Source: Arthrobotrys musiformis | Lineage: Eukaryota; Ascomycota; Orbiliomycetes; Orbiliales; Orbiliaceae | DNA: 64,000 bases | NCBI GenBank assembly: GCA_036971715.1 | Contig: JAVHJL010000005.1 | Location: forward strand, 3,224,001 to 3,288,000 | Direction of reading: 5' to 3' | Part shown: positions 24,483 to 36,812 of the stretch, in pieces | How the letters are laid out: each line of letters opens with the position of its first letter | How positions within the stretch are numbered: the first letter of the stretch is position 1 | Notes under the pieces: model-generated | Seen by the model: the letters and a program-made list of their open reading frames with translations, nothing else | What the model was told of the DNA's origin: nothing | Databases searched by the model: none | Program-made: the position numbers and the translations under genes

Positions 24483-26952
24483 ATGGTTAACCTCATAGAT
24501 CTCCCCCCGGAGATACAGTTTAACATATACCGTGAGGTAAAGTCCTCAAATATTCTACCAAAACGTAGGGCAAAGGGATGTTGGTGCTAACACTGTGTGG
24601 AACGGACAGCTTTTCCACAGCCAGGACTTCGTCAATGTCTGCATCACCTGCAAGATGATGAATAAGATTGCCACTCCGCTGCTCTACGAGATGGTCAATA
24701 TCAGCGCAGATAACGACTACCGCTGGGAAGACCGTCAGGTTAGATGTCTTACGGAGATGGACAATCGAAGTATGATTCACATCCGGCAGCTTCTGGTGCG
24801 TATACCCCCCTATCTCTCTCTATGATATCAATATATCCAACTTAAAGATAGGTGCTAATGCTATGTTATAGAACTTTTGTGTCCGTATCGAGAATACTAA
24901 AGAATGCATGAGACTCATCGATCGGCTCGAACAAGATCAATTACATTGCATCGAGTAAGCTCCTATCGGTCAAACCTTTATTCGAATCTATCCCTCTTAC
25001 AGCATGATTTTTAGGCTTTTCCACAAACATGAGACTTCAAATCCGGACATCACATTCGAAATTGACGAATCGTGCACGAAAGTCGTCAAAGCCATATTCG
25101 AAAAGAACAAAAGGCTCCGTGCCCTCTACGTCGATATGGGCGAGCAGAACCTCTACGAGATTTTCTTCCCTCTAATCTCTGCTAGCTCGAACTGGCTCAC
25201 CACTCTTATACTCGTTATCGAGAAGGTGGATTCGTTCCTCTATGATACAAATTCCCTTCTTGATTTCCTCTTCAGCCTAAAGTACCTTCGCTCTTTTGAG
25301 CTAGACATGGTTGAATACTTTGAAGACTCGCCTTGGATTGAAGCCAATGGGGTTCGGCTCATGGATGGTATCTTTTCCATCTCCACAATTGAGCAACTCG
25401 TCTTCGGCGGCTCCGACTTCCCCTACGAACTCTACAATGAAACCCACCCCGGCCGAATAGTTGGTTCCAATCTCACCCAATTCGGTTTCTTCTCCGGTGT
25501 CGATTGTGCTAGTTTTCTGTATGGAAACTTCAACCCCCAGAACCTCAAGGCCCTTCGCGTCCTTTGGCCTGTCGAGATGGACTATGAAGTCCTCGCGAAG
25601 TTCTTAATGTCCTTCAAAGGTCTTCGCTCACTCCACCTCACGCTACGCGATCCTGACCGTTTTGACAACCTCCAATGTGTCGCAAACCACGGCGAGACCC
25701 TCGAACGTCTCTCATTGCGTGTTTTCACACCCGACTTCAAACCGTTCGGTAGATTCGCACACGCCGACGAGTTTGGGTTCTTGTTGAAACACTGCACCGC
25801 TTTGAGAGAGCTCGCCGTTCCCGTCACGTATATGCACCAACATTGGTTCCGTGGTCTGAGGCCTATGGAGTTCCCGGATGTTTTATACGAGGATCTGAAC
25901 TGGAGTTTTGTAAGCCCTTCCCTTCACCTCCAGCCCTTTAAATACCGGAACTAATGAAACAACAGACCTGGCCGAACGTCGTCAGCCCAATCGAATCCCT
26001 CCACGTTCTCAACGAGCCCGTCCCAGCAAACAAAGACCTCCGCCAAGCCTATAGCAAGGACCGAAGAATGGAGATCATCACCCGCTTCGCGATGGATTTA
26101 CATACTCAAGTCAACGTCCGCAGCGCTTCGTGCTACATCGACCCCTACCAGGCCGCCATTGAAAAACCCCTCCTCCGGGACCTCGAAAGATCTCGCGAAA
26201 CCGAGGGTGCACAGGATACCGATAACATCCGCAGCCGTGACCACGTCCGTGATAATCGCGAAACGGAGACGTTCCGAAGTATACCCGAAACAGACGCTCC
26301 CTTACCACCACCAACCACAGATCGAACCGACACCCTCCCCCCATCCAGCCAACCCGAACACACACCATTTTACAACTGGCAAGACGACGATACAGCATAC
26401 ACCTCCAAATCCGGCTTCCACCGAAAACTCCAACAAAACGGCCCGGAGTTGCTACCGAACCTCAGAGCCATATTATTCGGAGATAACACCAAATGCGGGA
26501 GGGATAGTTGTTTATACCTCCATGACTGGGAATTCGAGGAGATGGATTTGGTACCCGTTGTTATCGATAAAGTGAAGTATGAAACGGGATACCCGGATAT
26601 TAACATGGACGACAGCGACATCGCCACCGTCACCGCAAAACCCACAGCTGAACCCGCTTTAAACCCAACCGAAACAAAAGAAAACGATACCGACCACGGA
26701 AAGGGACCTGAATGTCCCACCGGAACCAGCTGTCCCAGGCGAGAAGGCAGGGAAGCAACAACCTGGGTCGAAAACCCCGCCACCACGAACACAGAAAACG
26801 AAACCACAACTGGAGGGGGGACGTTGTGGAAATTCAAGGAGGTCGATTGGGCGGAATTTGTGGGACGGTTTCCGTGGTTACATGATTTTGAAATCGATGC
26901 TAGAGGGTGGATGGATGAGTATTACCTCCCTTATTCCTTGATTTATCTATAG
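24483..26952 (+). CDS. F-box/LRR-like protein, five exons
   Basis: Exons 24483-24536, 24610-24795, 24872-24954, 25015-25909 and 25966-26952 give 734 residues with every join in frame; introns are 56-76 bases with GCTAAC-like branch sites. The N-terminus MVNLIDLPPEIQFNIYRELF followed by VNVCITCKMMNKIATPLLYE is a degenerate F-box, the Skp1-binding motif of SCF ubiquitin ligases. The middle has irregular leucine-rich segments (LRALYVDM, LRSFELDMVEYF, LKALRVLWP, LRSLHLTLRD, LRELAVPVTY) suggesting an LRR-like solenoid for substrate binding. After the last splice join, WPNVVSPIESLHVLN resumes the same pattern as EWENPPNLHVFRILN in the gene at 37243. A Pro/Thr/Glu-rich low-complexity region lies at about residues 490-660. 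Substrate unknown. Confidence 0.75.
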
Positions 26953-27559
26953 TGGTGATGCTGATGGGTGAAACTAGGCGCACGAGGATCGAGAATAGAG
27001 ATAAATTTAGGTTTTGGGAGTGAAAACAACGGAATTCCATTGTCGTTATGTATAAAAGGAGAACTATTTCTTTAACTCAGTGCTCCAAAGCGTTTAATGA
27101 CGCTTTGCTCTCCGAGGGTTTCATTTTGTGTGTTTTTTATAAGAGCGCTTTAGAATGGCGACTATTTTGCTGGTGTAATTACACTGGGGTTCTCCTCAAG
27201 TACTCGATCGAGCGGTGCGTCTAGGGGTTATTTGTGTGTTAATAAGACTCGATGAATTATAGTGGAAACAAATCCTCGCCCGGAGGCTAAAATCCTAGCT
27301 GTAGCTGCGATTAATAGCGGACCTAATAAAAAGTGCTTAATCACAACAAAATGATGAGTAAAATAGAAAAGATGAATAGAAGTCAATGTTAGAGCTAATT
27401 AAAAGGATATGTCGTAAAAAAAAAATAGATAACCGCTCTCCTCGAAAGTATTAAGAAATCCCCCGCAATATCTATGTCAAAATCCAAAACAGTGCCTAAC
27501 AGAAAAATATATCAGAAGGAAATATAGATACACATACTAAACAAAGGAAAATATAAAGA
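26953..27559. other. Region between converging genes
   Basis: AT-rich, holding the 3' ends of the F-box gene (plus) and the adhesin-like gene (minus). Many stops in all frames; a run of A's at about 27416-27426. No gene. Confidence 0.6.
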
Positions 27560-30100
27560 TTAACATGTGCTCGTCAAGCACACATTCTCTCCTTGCAGCG
27601 CACTCATCCCCGTATCGATGCAATTGTAAGTATTAAAATCGCTTTTCGACGAAAGATCCGCAGGTCCGTAAAGAAGATCTTTAAATCCCTGCGCGGCATA
27701 TTGCGTATCCTGGGTATCACATACGTAAAACTTGCCCGACGTCACCGGATTATACGCATCATCTCCCAAGGCTACGTATGATGTAAAGTTGTAAGTAACA
27801 AGGAACGGTTGGCGGCCGGCAGCCCCTGTCAGCGAATTGTACAGGCGGTAATTTAGAACGCTGTCTGATGATGGCGACGATGGCGCCGACGCCCCGAATG
27901 AGTAGAAATACACGCTGGAAAGTGTACTTTCGTCGATGTACCATGTCATGATGGGTACCGCGTAAACATTGGGTCGCATCTGCGTCACGCCTTCCTTGTC
28001 GGAAGCGGCGGCCTGGTTGACTTTGACGCCCATGCCTGCCGAGATGTAGTTGACGTACCAGCCGTAATATGTGCCGGATTTGTCGGATAAGTCCGAATGC
28101 ACGAGTTTGAAGTTTCCGATGTTGGGGATGGCTACTGTAGTGCTGCCGTCCATTGTAGTGGCCAATATGTCCTGTGTTGAATCTACCTTTGTGGAATCGA
28201 TAGTGGTGACCATTGATGTTATAGTTGAAATTGTGGTCTCGACGGTCACATAAGCTGTTGGGGATGTCGCGGCATCAGAGCAGGCCGCGCGGACGGAATC
28301 ACTAGCGTAGCCTGATAGTTGGGATGGAGTGTCTGGAACCGTTCGGGCGAGGTTGAATTGGCCCCTGATGGTCTTGACACGCCCCTCTCGACCTCCTCTT
28401 TTATGATGTCTGGTGACGGGATCCGTGGTGATAGATCCATCCACCCAGTCTGTATAAGTATATGTTTCTATAGTCTTTGTGTAGGAAGTCGTCGTCGAGG
28501 TGAATGATGGGATGAAGTCTGTGGATGTGCTGTATGTTAAGTACGTTGTTGATGTTGTCGGCCATGTGGGCGAGAAGTATGATAGGAGTTCGGTGCAGTA
28601 TTGTTGGAGGTTGTTCGAGGTGATGATGTTGTAGATTTCGGATGTTCCGTAGGTCGGGCTACTTGTTCCTGTATCGGTTCCTGTGTCTCCGCCTGTACCT
28701 GTACCTGTGCCTGTGCCCGTGCCCGTGCCCGCTCCTGTACCTGTGCGTGTGCCTGTCCCGGTTTCTGTCCCCCCTGTGCCGGTACCAGTAGCAGTTCTTG
28801 TACCACCTGTACCCGTTCCATCGGTGCCGGTCGTTCCATCGGTACCGGTGCTGGTGCCAGTTCCTGTGCCAGTGCCAGTGATTGTGGAACCGTCACTCCC
28901 TATGTTAGAAGACGAGTTAGAATCATTCTGAGTTCCGGTTCCCGTAGTCTCTGCGGTGCCGGTTCCACTTGATCCAGCTCAGCCCGATCGAGTACTGAAA
29001 GAGCTAGAGGATCTGGTGGTGGTTTGAGCGGTTCCGGTTGACTGACCATTTGTTATAGTTCCCGTGTTCGTTCCACCACTGGTTCCACCAGTCGCTCCAG
29101 TCCCGGTACCCGTTTGGTTTCCGGTTCCGTTTGTACCGGTGGCGGTACCGGTGCCACCAGTACCCGTAGCTGTCCCTGTACCGCCGGTATCAGTGCCGCC
29201 AGTTGTTTGTCCAGAAGTGCCGCCAGTTGTATCAGTTGCCGCCGTACCCGTGGGCGATTGGGTGAAAATACTAGTAGGGAAATCAGAAGCTACGCCAGCG
29301 CCCAGGGATAACCTTTGGAACGACCCATCAGACGGTACATCCATCTCCTGCGGCAGCGCGAATACATCATACGAGGCCCTATCAGCCGGTATCTGTCTCG
29401 CTTGCAACAGTGACCCAAGCCCGACGTAGAACACCCAACGATCCCCGTCTCTTTCCAATCCCAGTTGGTTGTCGGTTACATTCCACGCCCACGTCCCCAT
29501 GTAATCCGACGTCAACAGCTCGTTTTCGTCGGCATGTCGGACCTCCTGGACTACATCCAGGATATCGGCGCCCTCGGACGGATAAGTATCCTTTACGCTT
29601 TCGTTATACCTCAAGAAAACGAGTTCTGCGAGATTCAACCCGTTTTGCAAAAGTCCGCTGCCGTCGTTGTTGACTTCGAGTTGTACGAAGCGGTACGCCC
29701 CGACCACGGCGAATACCATCCTACCAGTCGTATCATCGAACTGCATGTAGTGATCTTGCAGATCGCCAGTACCCTGTAACACGAACCCGGTGCCGGGTTC
29801 ACCGGTATAAGTGGCTATGGCGGTGGTAGTCGCCGTACCGGTACCATCGGTGGTAGTCTCCGAGGGAAACACGACGGACCCGCTGACTACGATGCATGTT
29901 GGTAGTATTACGCAACCATCCTCCCCGGCGAGGTATTTGTATGGCTCCCAGGTGATGTATGACGTTACCGTTATGGGGTTTTGTATCGTCTCGAAGACTG
30001 TTGTTGTTATAGTCCCCTCCTGGGCAATACTATACCTTGCGAAAGAAGAGAAGGAGAAAAAGGAGAAAAGAGGTGTGAGACAGGACTTGAAGCCGCGCAT
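27560..30100 (-). CDS. Adhesin-like secreted protein with Gly/Thr repeats, interrupted by one in-frame TGA
   Basis: From the ATG at 30100 a frame of 373 residues opens with a signal peptide (MRGFKSCLTPLFSFFSFSSF, then ARYSIA), continues with a folded-looking domain (WAWNVTDNQLGLERDGDRW) and enters a Gly/Thr repeat (GGTGTATGTGG-like). It stops at TGA (28979-28981). The same frame then stays open for another 472 codons to 27560, continuing the Gly/Thr repeat and ending in a second Cys-containing domain (KFYVCDTQDTQYAAQGF...ENVCLTSTC). No ATG follows the TGA until deep in the second part, so one gene is the simplest reading. A 45-base in-frame intron (28951-28995, GTACTC...CGCAG) would remove the TGA but would be shorter than every other intron here. 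Otherwise this is a nonsense allele, an assembly error or readthrough. No GPI-anchor tail is seen. Role in adhesion is inferred from composition. Confidence 0.6.
28640..29250. repeat. Gly/Thr-coding degenerate tandem repeat
   Basis: On the minus strand this stretch codes mainly GT, GTG and TG units (Gly and Thr codons), read on the plus strand as CCTGTG/CCGGTA-like hexamers. It is the repeat core of the adhesin-like gene. Such repeats expand and contract easily, and they create long spurious open frames on the plus strand. Confidence 0.8.
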
Positions 30101-31363
30101 CTTGAACTAGCGTTGCAGAGCTTGACAAAGTTGACATCAGCGGTGGAAAGGGGGAATAAAAAATGAGTGTAGCGTTCTACAAACGTTGCAAACGTCGATG
30201 ACCCTTTTTCGAACTCCGTGGGAGGGGAATTGACTTGGGTACATTTTTCCCGCTCCTTTACGTAGATTTACCAGATCTATGGCGCTATATCGCAGGGCTA
30301 TAGATCTAATTTTTAATACTACAATATACTCCGCCGGAGTAAGATTCTCCTGAATAACGCGATAAAACTCTTGAACTTGGCGAGTCGTTGATAGACATCG
30401 CAATGGTCGGGATTGGCGGTGGGAACACACCAACTTTGGTAATTCATATGGCCATGTGCACGTGGGTGCTGTGGACTTGTGCGTTGTTGCTCGAAATACA
30501 ACGTGGTAAACGTTCGCCACGCCGCGACGGGCACGCGTATTGGCGATACCTATCAGGTAACTCAAAGGGATATGTAAAAGTATTTTTTGTGCGAAGGTAT
30601 ATGTGAGGTTCAAGGTATCGCTTGGGACCAGACCGCATCGATTTTGGAGATCATAATCGTATTAGTTGCATGGTTGATATCCCCCGCCGTCGAGGAGCCA
30701 CTCCGGCGCCGAGAAGGGCAAATAACAATACCCTTCTATTGAAATATTGAAATGCCGATTATATAATTTAAGTAGCTGCTTCTCTATCTAAATACCATGT
30801 GTATCGTCTACTTTTTTTTCACTTTCGGAAATTTGAACTGATCCGTAAAATTATGGTGAGTCAGGCCCCTGGAAGCATACTAGCCCGACGTTCCTCTATA
30901 CTATAATCAGGTTATGGAATATTTTCGCCTTCCCATAATCTCGTATTCTCCCTTAGCCACAGGCCGCGCGTTACAAAATATTTACTTGCCCTCTTTTCAT
31001 AACACCCAAAGAAAGAGTTTTCGAGTTGAGGGTGAAATTCACCCGCTTAAGTCGTTTATCGATCATCTTGCGTTGCATTTATTGCGTTGTCCTACGTCGG
31101 TTGGACCCCGAATAGGGCGAGTATAGCTATCAATGCTATTCTAGATTACGATTTTTCACAGATTAAATAGTCCTATTGCCGGTGGGAAATTTTCCCTTTT
31201 ATGGGCCATTCAATTTCAGATATATAAATGTTGATATACGGCTGAGTCCAGACTTTAGCTCTGTGCATAAATTTGCATATGAAGTGTTCCTTGACGAAGG
31301 CCACAATATAAATTCTGCGTAAGATATCCCAAGATACAACAAAATAGACTAATAACAAAGGAG
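30101..31363. other. Region between two minus-strand surface-protein genes
   Basis: Includes the promoter of the adhesin-like gene and the 3' end of the mini-exon gene. Overlapping short open frames at 30137-30638 on both strands show no motif and no signal peptide. AT-rich from 30720 to 31300. No supported gene. Confidence 0.5.
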
Positions 31364-32566
31364 CTAAGCACGAGGGTTTGTGCAAGTGAGGGTGTAAGTA
31401 GTCGACGAAAGTGGTAATGTCGAGGTCGTGACCGAAGTAATCACAGTCTCCGGGTATTCCTACGGAGTATAGATTAGTTTGCATGCCCAACCCACATTCT
31501 TGTTTTAAAATGGAAACAACTTACTGTGGTTGTATACAGAGACGTTGTGCTGGTATCGTAAACAACCTGTGGGTAGATGAATATTAGATTAATTCGAACT
31601 TCATGAGGTGAAAATAAATAAAATTGCAGTCATACGGTTGTGGAAGTGGTGTAAGTTGACGTAGTGCTTGTGGTATAGGTTACCTGTGATAATAAGTTAG
31701 CTATATATGTCTACGCATATATGGTGGGTTTTGGAGTGTTTGAAAGGGTCTTACTGTAGTGGATGTTGGGTACTCGGAGGTTGTGCTGGTAGTATACGTA
31801 ACCTATAGAGGTATGTTAGTAAATCAACAAGGTTTTGTGGAGATTGGTAAGGGAAAGCTCCTCCGTACCGTGGTAGATGTCAGGAACGCTGTAGTTGAGG
31901 TTGACGTGAAAATAGAGGTTGACTACAGCAGTGTTAGGTAAACTATTCTTTTCTTAAAAATGTGAGGCGCAGAGGACATACGGTTAGATACTGCTGTGGG
32001 AATACAGATACCGAGGGACAATAGCAGTGAGTGGTGAACGTCCAATATTTAGCACAATTACCGCCCGAGCCATCAAAGCAAGTCCCCATCCCCCAACCGG
32101 TCTGCCCGCCACCAGAGGTACAAGTTACAGAGCCATGCGTGGCAATATAGAGCGTTTTCTCACACGCCTGCCACGAGCTCTGGACGGGGATCGGACACGA
32201 TGCAGTAGTTTTATCAGCGGATAAAGTACAAATCCCGCCGGGGTCGCTGGAGTAAGGGAATGAACCGGGGGCACGGTTTGTAGGCGCCGTAGTGCCGACG
32301 TAGACGTGAACGTTGCTATATGTGCAGCCGTTCAGCTTTCCGTAAGCGACATTGAGAACTCCGCCTGAGATGCCGACGCAGACTTGGCCGGCTTTGTTGT
32401 TTGTTGACCCGATGACGAAGTCGTCGCATGTAGAGGGGTCGACATATAGATCTCGGGCTTGGAGTTTGGAATGCCCGATGTTAAGGCCGTAGTACGGGGA
32501 AGCATTAGAGGGGGTGAGAAAGAGCCCAACGACAAGAAGGGCGCGATGAACAGGCGCGAAGTACAT
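31364..32566 (-). CDS. Secreted protein with a Ser/Thr stalk encoded by serial mini-exons
   Basis: Six exons in order: 31982-32566, 31869-31922, 31755-31802, 31636-31683, 31525-31566 and 31364-31459, 290 residues in total. All introns (59-71 bases) have GT...AG ends and all joins are phase 0. Exon 1 carries a signal peptide (MYFAPVHRALLVVGLFLTPS) and a Cys-rich extracellular domain (CDDFVIGSTNNKAGQVCVGI, AHGSVTCTSGGGQTGWGMG). Exons 3, 4 and 5 code near-identical 14-16 residue units: VTYTTSTTSEYPTSTT, VTYTTSTTSTYTTSTT and VVYDTSTTSLYTTT; exon 2 (18 residues) and the start of exon 6 are related Ser/Thr-rich units. The protein ends with TYTLTCTNPRA. The stalk is probably heavily O-mannosylated. 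The function of the globular domain is unknown to me; secretion is well supported. Confidence 0.75.
31525..31802 (-). repeat. Tandem array of homologous mini-exons
   Basis: Three successive exons of 48, 48 and 42 bases (31755-31802, 31636-31683, 31525-31566) code for the same V-T/V-Y-x-TSTTS-x-Y repeat unit, each flanked by its own intron. The exons are similar while the introns between them are not obviously alike. Because all are phase 0, skipping any one keeps the frame. Confidence 0.75.
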
Positions 32567-34764
32567 AGTTTTAAGTTCTTGACTAAATGAAAACTTATAA
32601 CACTATGATAATGTTATCAATCTGAGATAAATCGCAATTGATTAAGTAAAACCAATTGGTAAGCTAGTGGATGCTCTTAGAAGATTTAAAAATTCAAAGG
32701 GCATAAAGGGAAGGGATCGTCCATTTATATATTCGAAGAAGTCCCTCCTCAGCTCATGCCATGCGTACAATATAGGACCTAGAAACAAGACCATATGGGA
32801 CCAACTCCGAGTTCGACACTTTCGAATTCTTGGCCTCACAGGTGCAGGCCAGAAAAACTTGCAATATGAACCAACTTCGCGGCAATACTAGCCGATGTTC
32901 TCGACTTCATCAGCCACACAAGTTCCGAGGAAATATCTGAAAGACTGCAGGTCGAGGCTCGAAGCCGTCGACAGTTGTCTCACCTACTCTCCGGTGTGAG
33001 ACATCCCAGATTTTGATAGTGCCATTGGGAGGGGATTCTTTGAGGAGCATACCCGGGCTTGGACAAGTCAACGGATGCCACGATATTGGATCCTCGTTGG
33101 GGTCTAGAATTCTCTAAGCTGAGCATGGCGCTTTGATGCATACTACAAATTCATGGCTGCCTCCAAAAGAGGGCTGTATAATTTCTCTGTTGATGCAGAC
33201 TAGCTGTAGCGCTGCACCACGGGAGCACCCCGCTACAAAGTATTTTAGACGCTAGGCATTTAATATTTGCATCTTTATCAAACATATGGAACGGCCCGTT
33301 AGATGCTCAACTCCATCCATGTGTTTTCGGGTCAAGAGATCGGGTTATAAATTAATTTACAGTATTACACGCAGGTACAACATCGGGGGGACTCTAAAGC
33401 TCAATCTAGTCCTCCGGATCAAGGGCCTGCCTCTAGGATTTGCTCTACGGGTGAGATCCGAGAGTGGTCATGAGACTAGAATTTGGGGAGCTACTCTGTC
33501 GAAAGGTTTGCCTCATAAATTTCAAGACTTGCAACATGCGAAGTATTACAGCTTAAACTATCTAGAAAGCAATGTCAGTGAACATTCATTCCCTGTTTGT
33601 GAGCCGTAGCGGCGAATGCTTCAAAGGACGCCAAACCCTGCTAGATATTCCTGCATGGCCTGATTGTTGTCCCCACCCAATCACATTATAGCAGTGACAT
33701 TTTCCAGATTTCCAACTCCACGCTAGCGCGGTTTTTGTTTGTAACACAGAAGCCACAAGATATCTTCCGAGCAGCTACACCCTATCAAAGAAAACGTAAT
33801 GTAAATACAAAACACTTCAGCCGTACGTTACTGCGTAAGCTAGATCTATAGAGGCTCGAGGGCTCGGTAAATATGTTGACAAAAATTCGGCGAGCCCACG
33901 TGTTCCTGGTAATTGGCGGGGTTCGGTAAGTTCCGCCGGCAAAGGTTCCTCGTTAGTATACTATCAAAGGTACGTACAGGCTTGATATCATCCAATGCGG
34001 GTGTATACGTAAAGAGAACTGACTTATCAGCGAATGGTTGAAGCTAGGTTGGTGTTGGATGCAGGTTCCAGCGAGCCGTGGTACTTTTGCACATCCCACC
34101 CCGCTCCTTCTTTGAAATAGAGGCGATCCAAAGCCAGTCAAGGGCTGCTTGGATTTCGTGGTAGGATATTTCGATTAGGAAGGAAAATGAGGCTCCATTC
34201 AGAGTTCTAAGGCGACTCTCGCTAGCCAAGAGCCTTAAATGCTTGTACTCGCATGCAGTTTTAACTTTATATTTATGTTTATACGCTTGAGATACCCCAA
34301 GATTCAATAGATGGCTAATATAATACAAGGATATCTGGATTTGCGACTGGGGTCTCGAACTATTCAGACGCATCTAGCTCTACCAAACACTTCTAGAACT
34401 ATATCATTCGAATCCAGAAGAATACGCTCCAACCTGCTTAGAGGCCTGCCGGAATCCCCTAGAGCGAATTCGGGCATGCAACACTTTCCGGCGGAATAAT
34501 TTGTGTTGAAAATGTGGCATTCTGGAAAGAGAATTCCCCCTTTCGGCGAGAATTGAACGCGATAGCCACGCGGTGTGATTGCTCTGGCCAGCCAGCTTAA
34601 CGTTTTATTTCCTGGCCAGGCCCGTCTGGAAACCAAGCTTAAGTTTAATCTGGAGCTGGAGCTAGCCTCCGAGCTTCTCCTGAATAAATACATCGTTCTC
34701 GCGAGCTGCCAGTAACAAACAAAGACAAAACGACTCAAAGTCTCGATATCGTATACATATCACC
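32567..34764. other. Intergenic region between mini-exon gene and F-box gene
   Basis: Contains divergent promoters at its two ends. Open frames at 33286-33609 (plus) and 34364-34738 (minus) are of modest length but have no motif, signal peptide or matching splice structure. The region may contain decayed gene remains; I cannot identify any. Confidence 0.45.
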
Positions 34765-36284
34765 ATGACCATCAAGCTGCTGGATCTGCTATCACCTTCC
34801 CAGCCAATTCTCTACACGTCTATCTTTAGCTTCCTCGACCCTCCAGATATTGTCCGGCTGTTGGCGACATGCAGGTCCCTTCAGCTGTTCAAGTACGAGC
34901 TATGGAATATAAATCGAAGCCTCCGACGATTTGTGGATGACCCTCTAGCATTTCGAAGTCTAATGGCTCGCCACAACGCTCTGGTCTCGGGAAGCCATGC
35001 CTTACAGTTCTTGGCGAGGGTCAAATGGCCGGAAAGCGATCTCGATGTCTACATTACCGGCAACGAGGGCTTGGTAGCATTCGCCGATCATCTGGTCGAG
35101 AAGGAAGGATATAACTTTTCTCCTTACCAATGGCAGTCCAAGGAGACAAGGACAGCAATTCCGAATAGGGAGGAGGAGAGAGACGCCTTTGTCAAGGACA
35201 TATTCGAGAATGCAGACCCGAACTGGGATCCGGCTGACGATACAAGCTCTGAGAGAGCGTTATATTTGACTACTGACATCAACGGGGTATAGTACTTTTC
35301 CATCCTAAAAACCGATTCTCTTATTTCGCAAGCTTACTTGTCACACCATACCTGAGAACGAGACTAATACCATACATAAAACCCGCTCCTTTTGCCCTAT
35401 AGGTCTTCAATTTTATCCATCCCTCGAACAAGAACCGCAAGATCCAGTTGATATCAGCAAGGGGCGTACCGCTCAATGCTATCCTTGCGGACTACTACGC
35501 CAGTCATATCTTCAACATCTTCACTTGGAATCGAGCATACAGCTTCTTCCCCTACCACACTTTCGGCAAGAAACAAGCCTACTACACACAAATACTCAAA
35601 GGAAGCGCGCAAAAGGGCGTTGAAAAGTATCAAGAGCGTGGCTTCGAGTTCAAACACTACGGAAGCTTTCATAAATGTGTAAAGAACTGCCCTTTCCGGC
35701 CCCATCGGCGTGTCGGGGATAAATATTCTTGGGTCTTGGACCTAGATACTTACGGCGTGGATGACTCCGAAGTTTCCGTCCCTCAAGATGTTCTGGAGAC
35801 AAACACCTGGGGGATGAAAATGCACTATTCATGGTGGTCCAAGGACGAAAACAAGCGTATGTTCAGGAGTGGGAGACATATGGACATCCAATACTCTCTC
35901 TTGTACAGTGAATTCGAGCCTCGTCGCGGATTTAGCGTTTGTTCGACGTTTAGACACGCAAGGATAGTCGACAACCACAGTGTTTCTTGGATGAACTTTA
36001 TCCAGACAATGCAAAGTACAACCGGGGGGCTAGATCAGTATCTCATCAAGTTCGCCGGGTCGAAGCCCAAGGATTGGAAAACCCCGGATTTGGAGAGTAA
36101 GGAATTTTGGATGGACAATGAGTTTGCGAGCTGGTACCAATTCTGGGAGAATTCGTTGATGCCGTACGATAACGTATGGAAATGGCAATACCCAATGCTG
36201 GACGGAAGCACGGAGACCTTCATGGGGGGCATCGCTCAGCAGGAGCATGTAGACCCGGAATGGGTAGAGTGTGGGTCCTCATAA
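34765..36284 (+). CDS. F-box-like protein with nucleotidyltransferase-like GS...DxD motif
   Basis: Two exons, 34765-35286 and 35403-36284, give 467 residues; the 116-base intron runs GTATAG...CTATAG. Residues about 10-60 (LSPSQPILYTSIFSFLDPPD, then IVRLLATCRSLQLFKYELWN) look like an F-box. At about residues 74-95 comes SGSHALQFLARV followed by KWPESDLDVYI. This fits the pattern GS-x(9-13)-D-x-D of the polymerase-beta-type nucleotidyltransferase fold (Gly-Ser, then Asp-Leu-Asp). The rest (ADYYASHIFNIFTWNRAYSF, WGMKMHYSWW, many aromatics) is not recognised. Whether the domain is active or a degenerate fold used for binding is unknown. First of three F-box-like genes in a row on this strand. Confidence 0.75.
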
Positions 36285-36812
36285 AATACCGTTCTGGTAG
36301 ACGTTACATTAACAATTGAAACGTTGGAAACCAGATTTTTATACTCTCGGATCATCCTTATCATGCATGTCGGCTTTCTCTTTGATGTTTCCATTATCAT
36401 TCTTCCATTGCACGCAGTTGTACTTTAAGTCCTTGTGGATCATTGCACTTACGTTATCAGTATTAATAGTAGACTCTAATATAAACCTACGTTCTATGAA
36501 ACACGTTATTTCGCTGAGGGGACGTTCCGCTTTACGAGACTGTACTCATCTCATCTCATCTTCATCACCATCACCACCAAAATTATCATCACCATCATCA
36601 GTGTCACCACAATCGGCACCGTCAATAAAAACGACATCGATTTCGAATGAATGTGCTTTGTTTCACGAGTATGTTTTCCAATCCCTCATCTTTCCCGTAG
36701 AATATACTCTCAAGCGGGCCTATTGAGCTCCGTATATATCGTACGATGCTGCAGCTAGTGCTAACCAAGCCTGCTCTCGTGGGGGGCGATGAAGATGCTC
36801 AGATGAACAAAA
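36285..36812. other. Spacer with CATCAC-type repeats
   Basis: Holds the 3' end of the preceding gene. Simple trinucleotide-rich sequence (CATCTC/CATCACCACC types) at about 36545-36605. Nothing else seen. Confidence 0.5.

Noticed and set aside
28601..29429. Long plus-strand frames rich in Val-Pro or Cys-Thr
   Set aside because: They are mirror images of the Gly/Thr repeat of the minus-strand adhesin-like gene.
30137..30638. Minus-strand frame of 158 codons upstream of the adhesin-like gene
   Set aside because: No signal peptide, domain or homologous block; overlapping frames on the other strand are equally long.
34501..34600. B-box-like GTTCAATTC on the minus strand
   Set aside because: No paired acceptor stem or D-arm could be drawn.
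33286..34738. Two frames (33286-33609 plus; 34364-34738 minus) as possible genes
   Set aside because: No recognised motif, weak composition, no matching exons; at best decayed remains.
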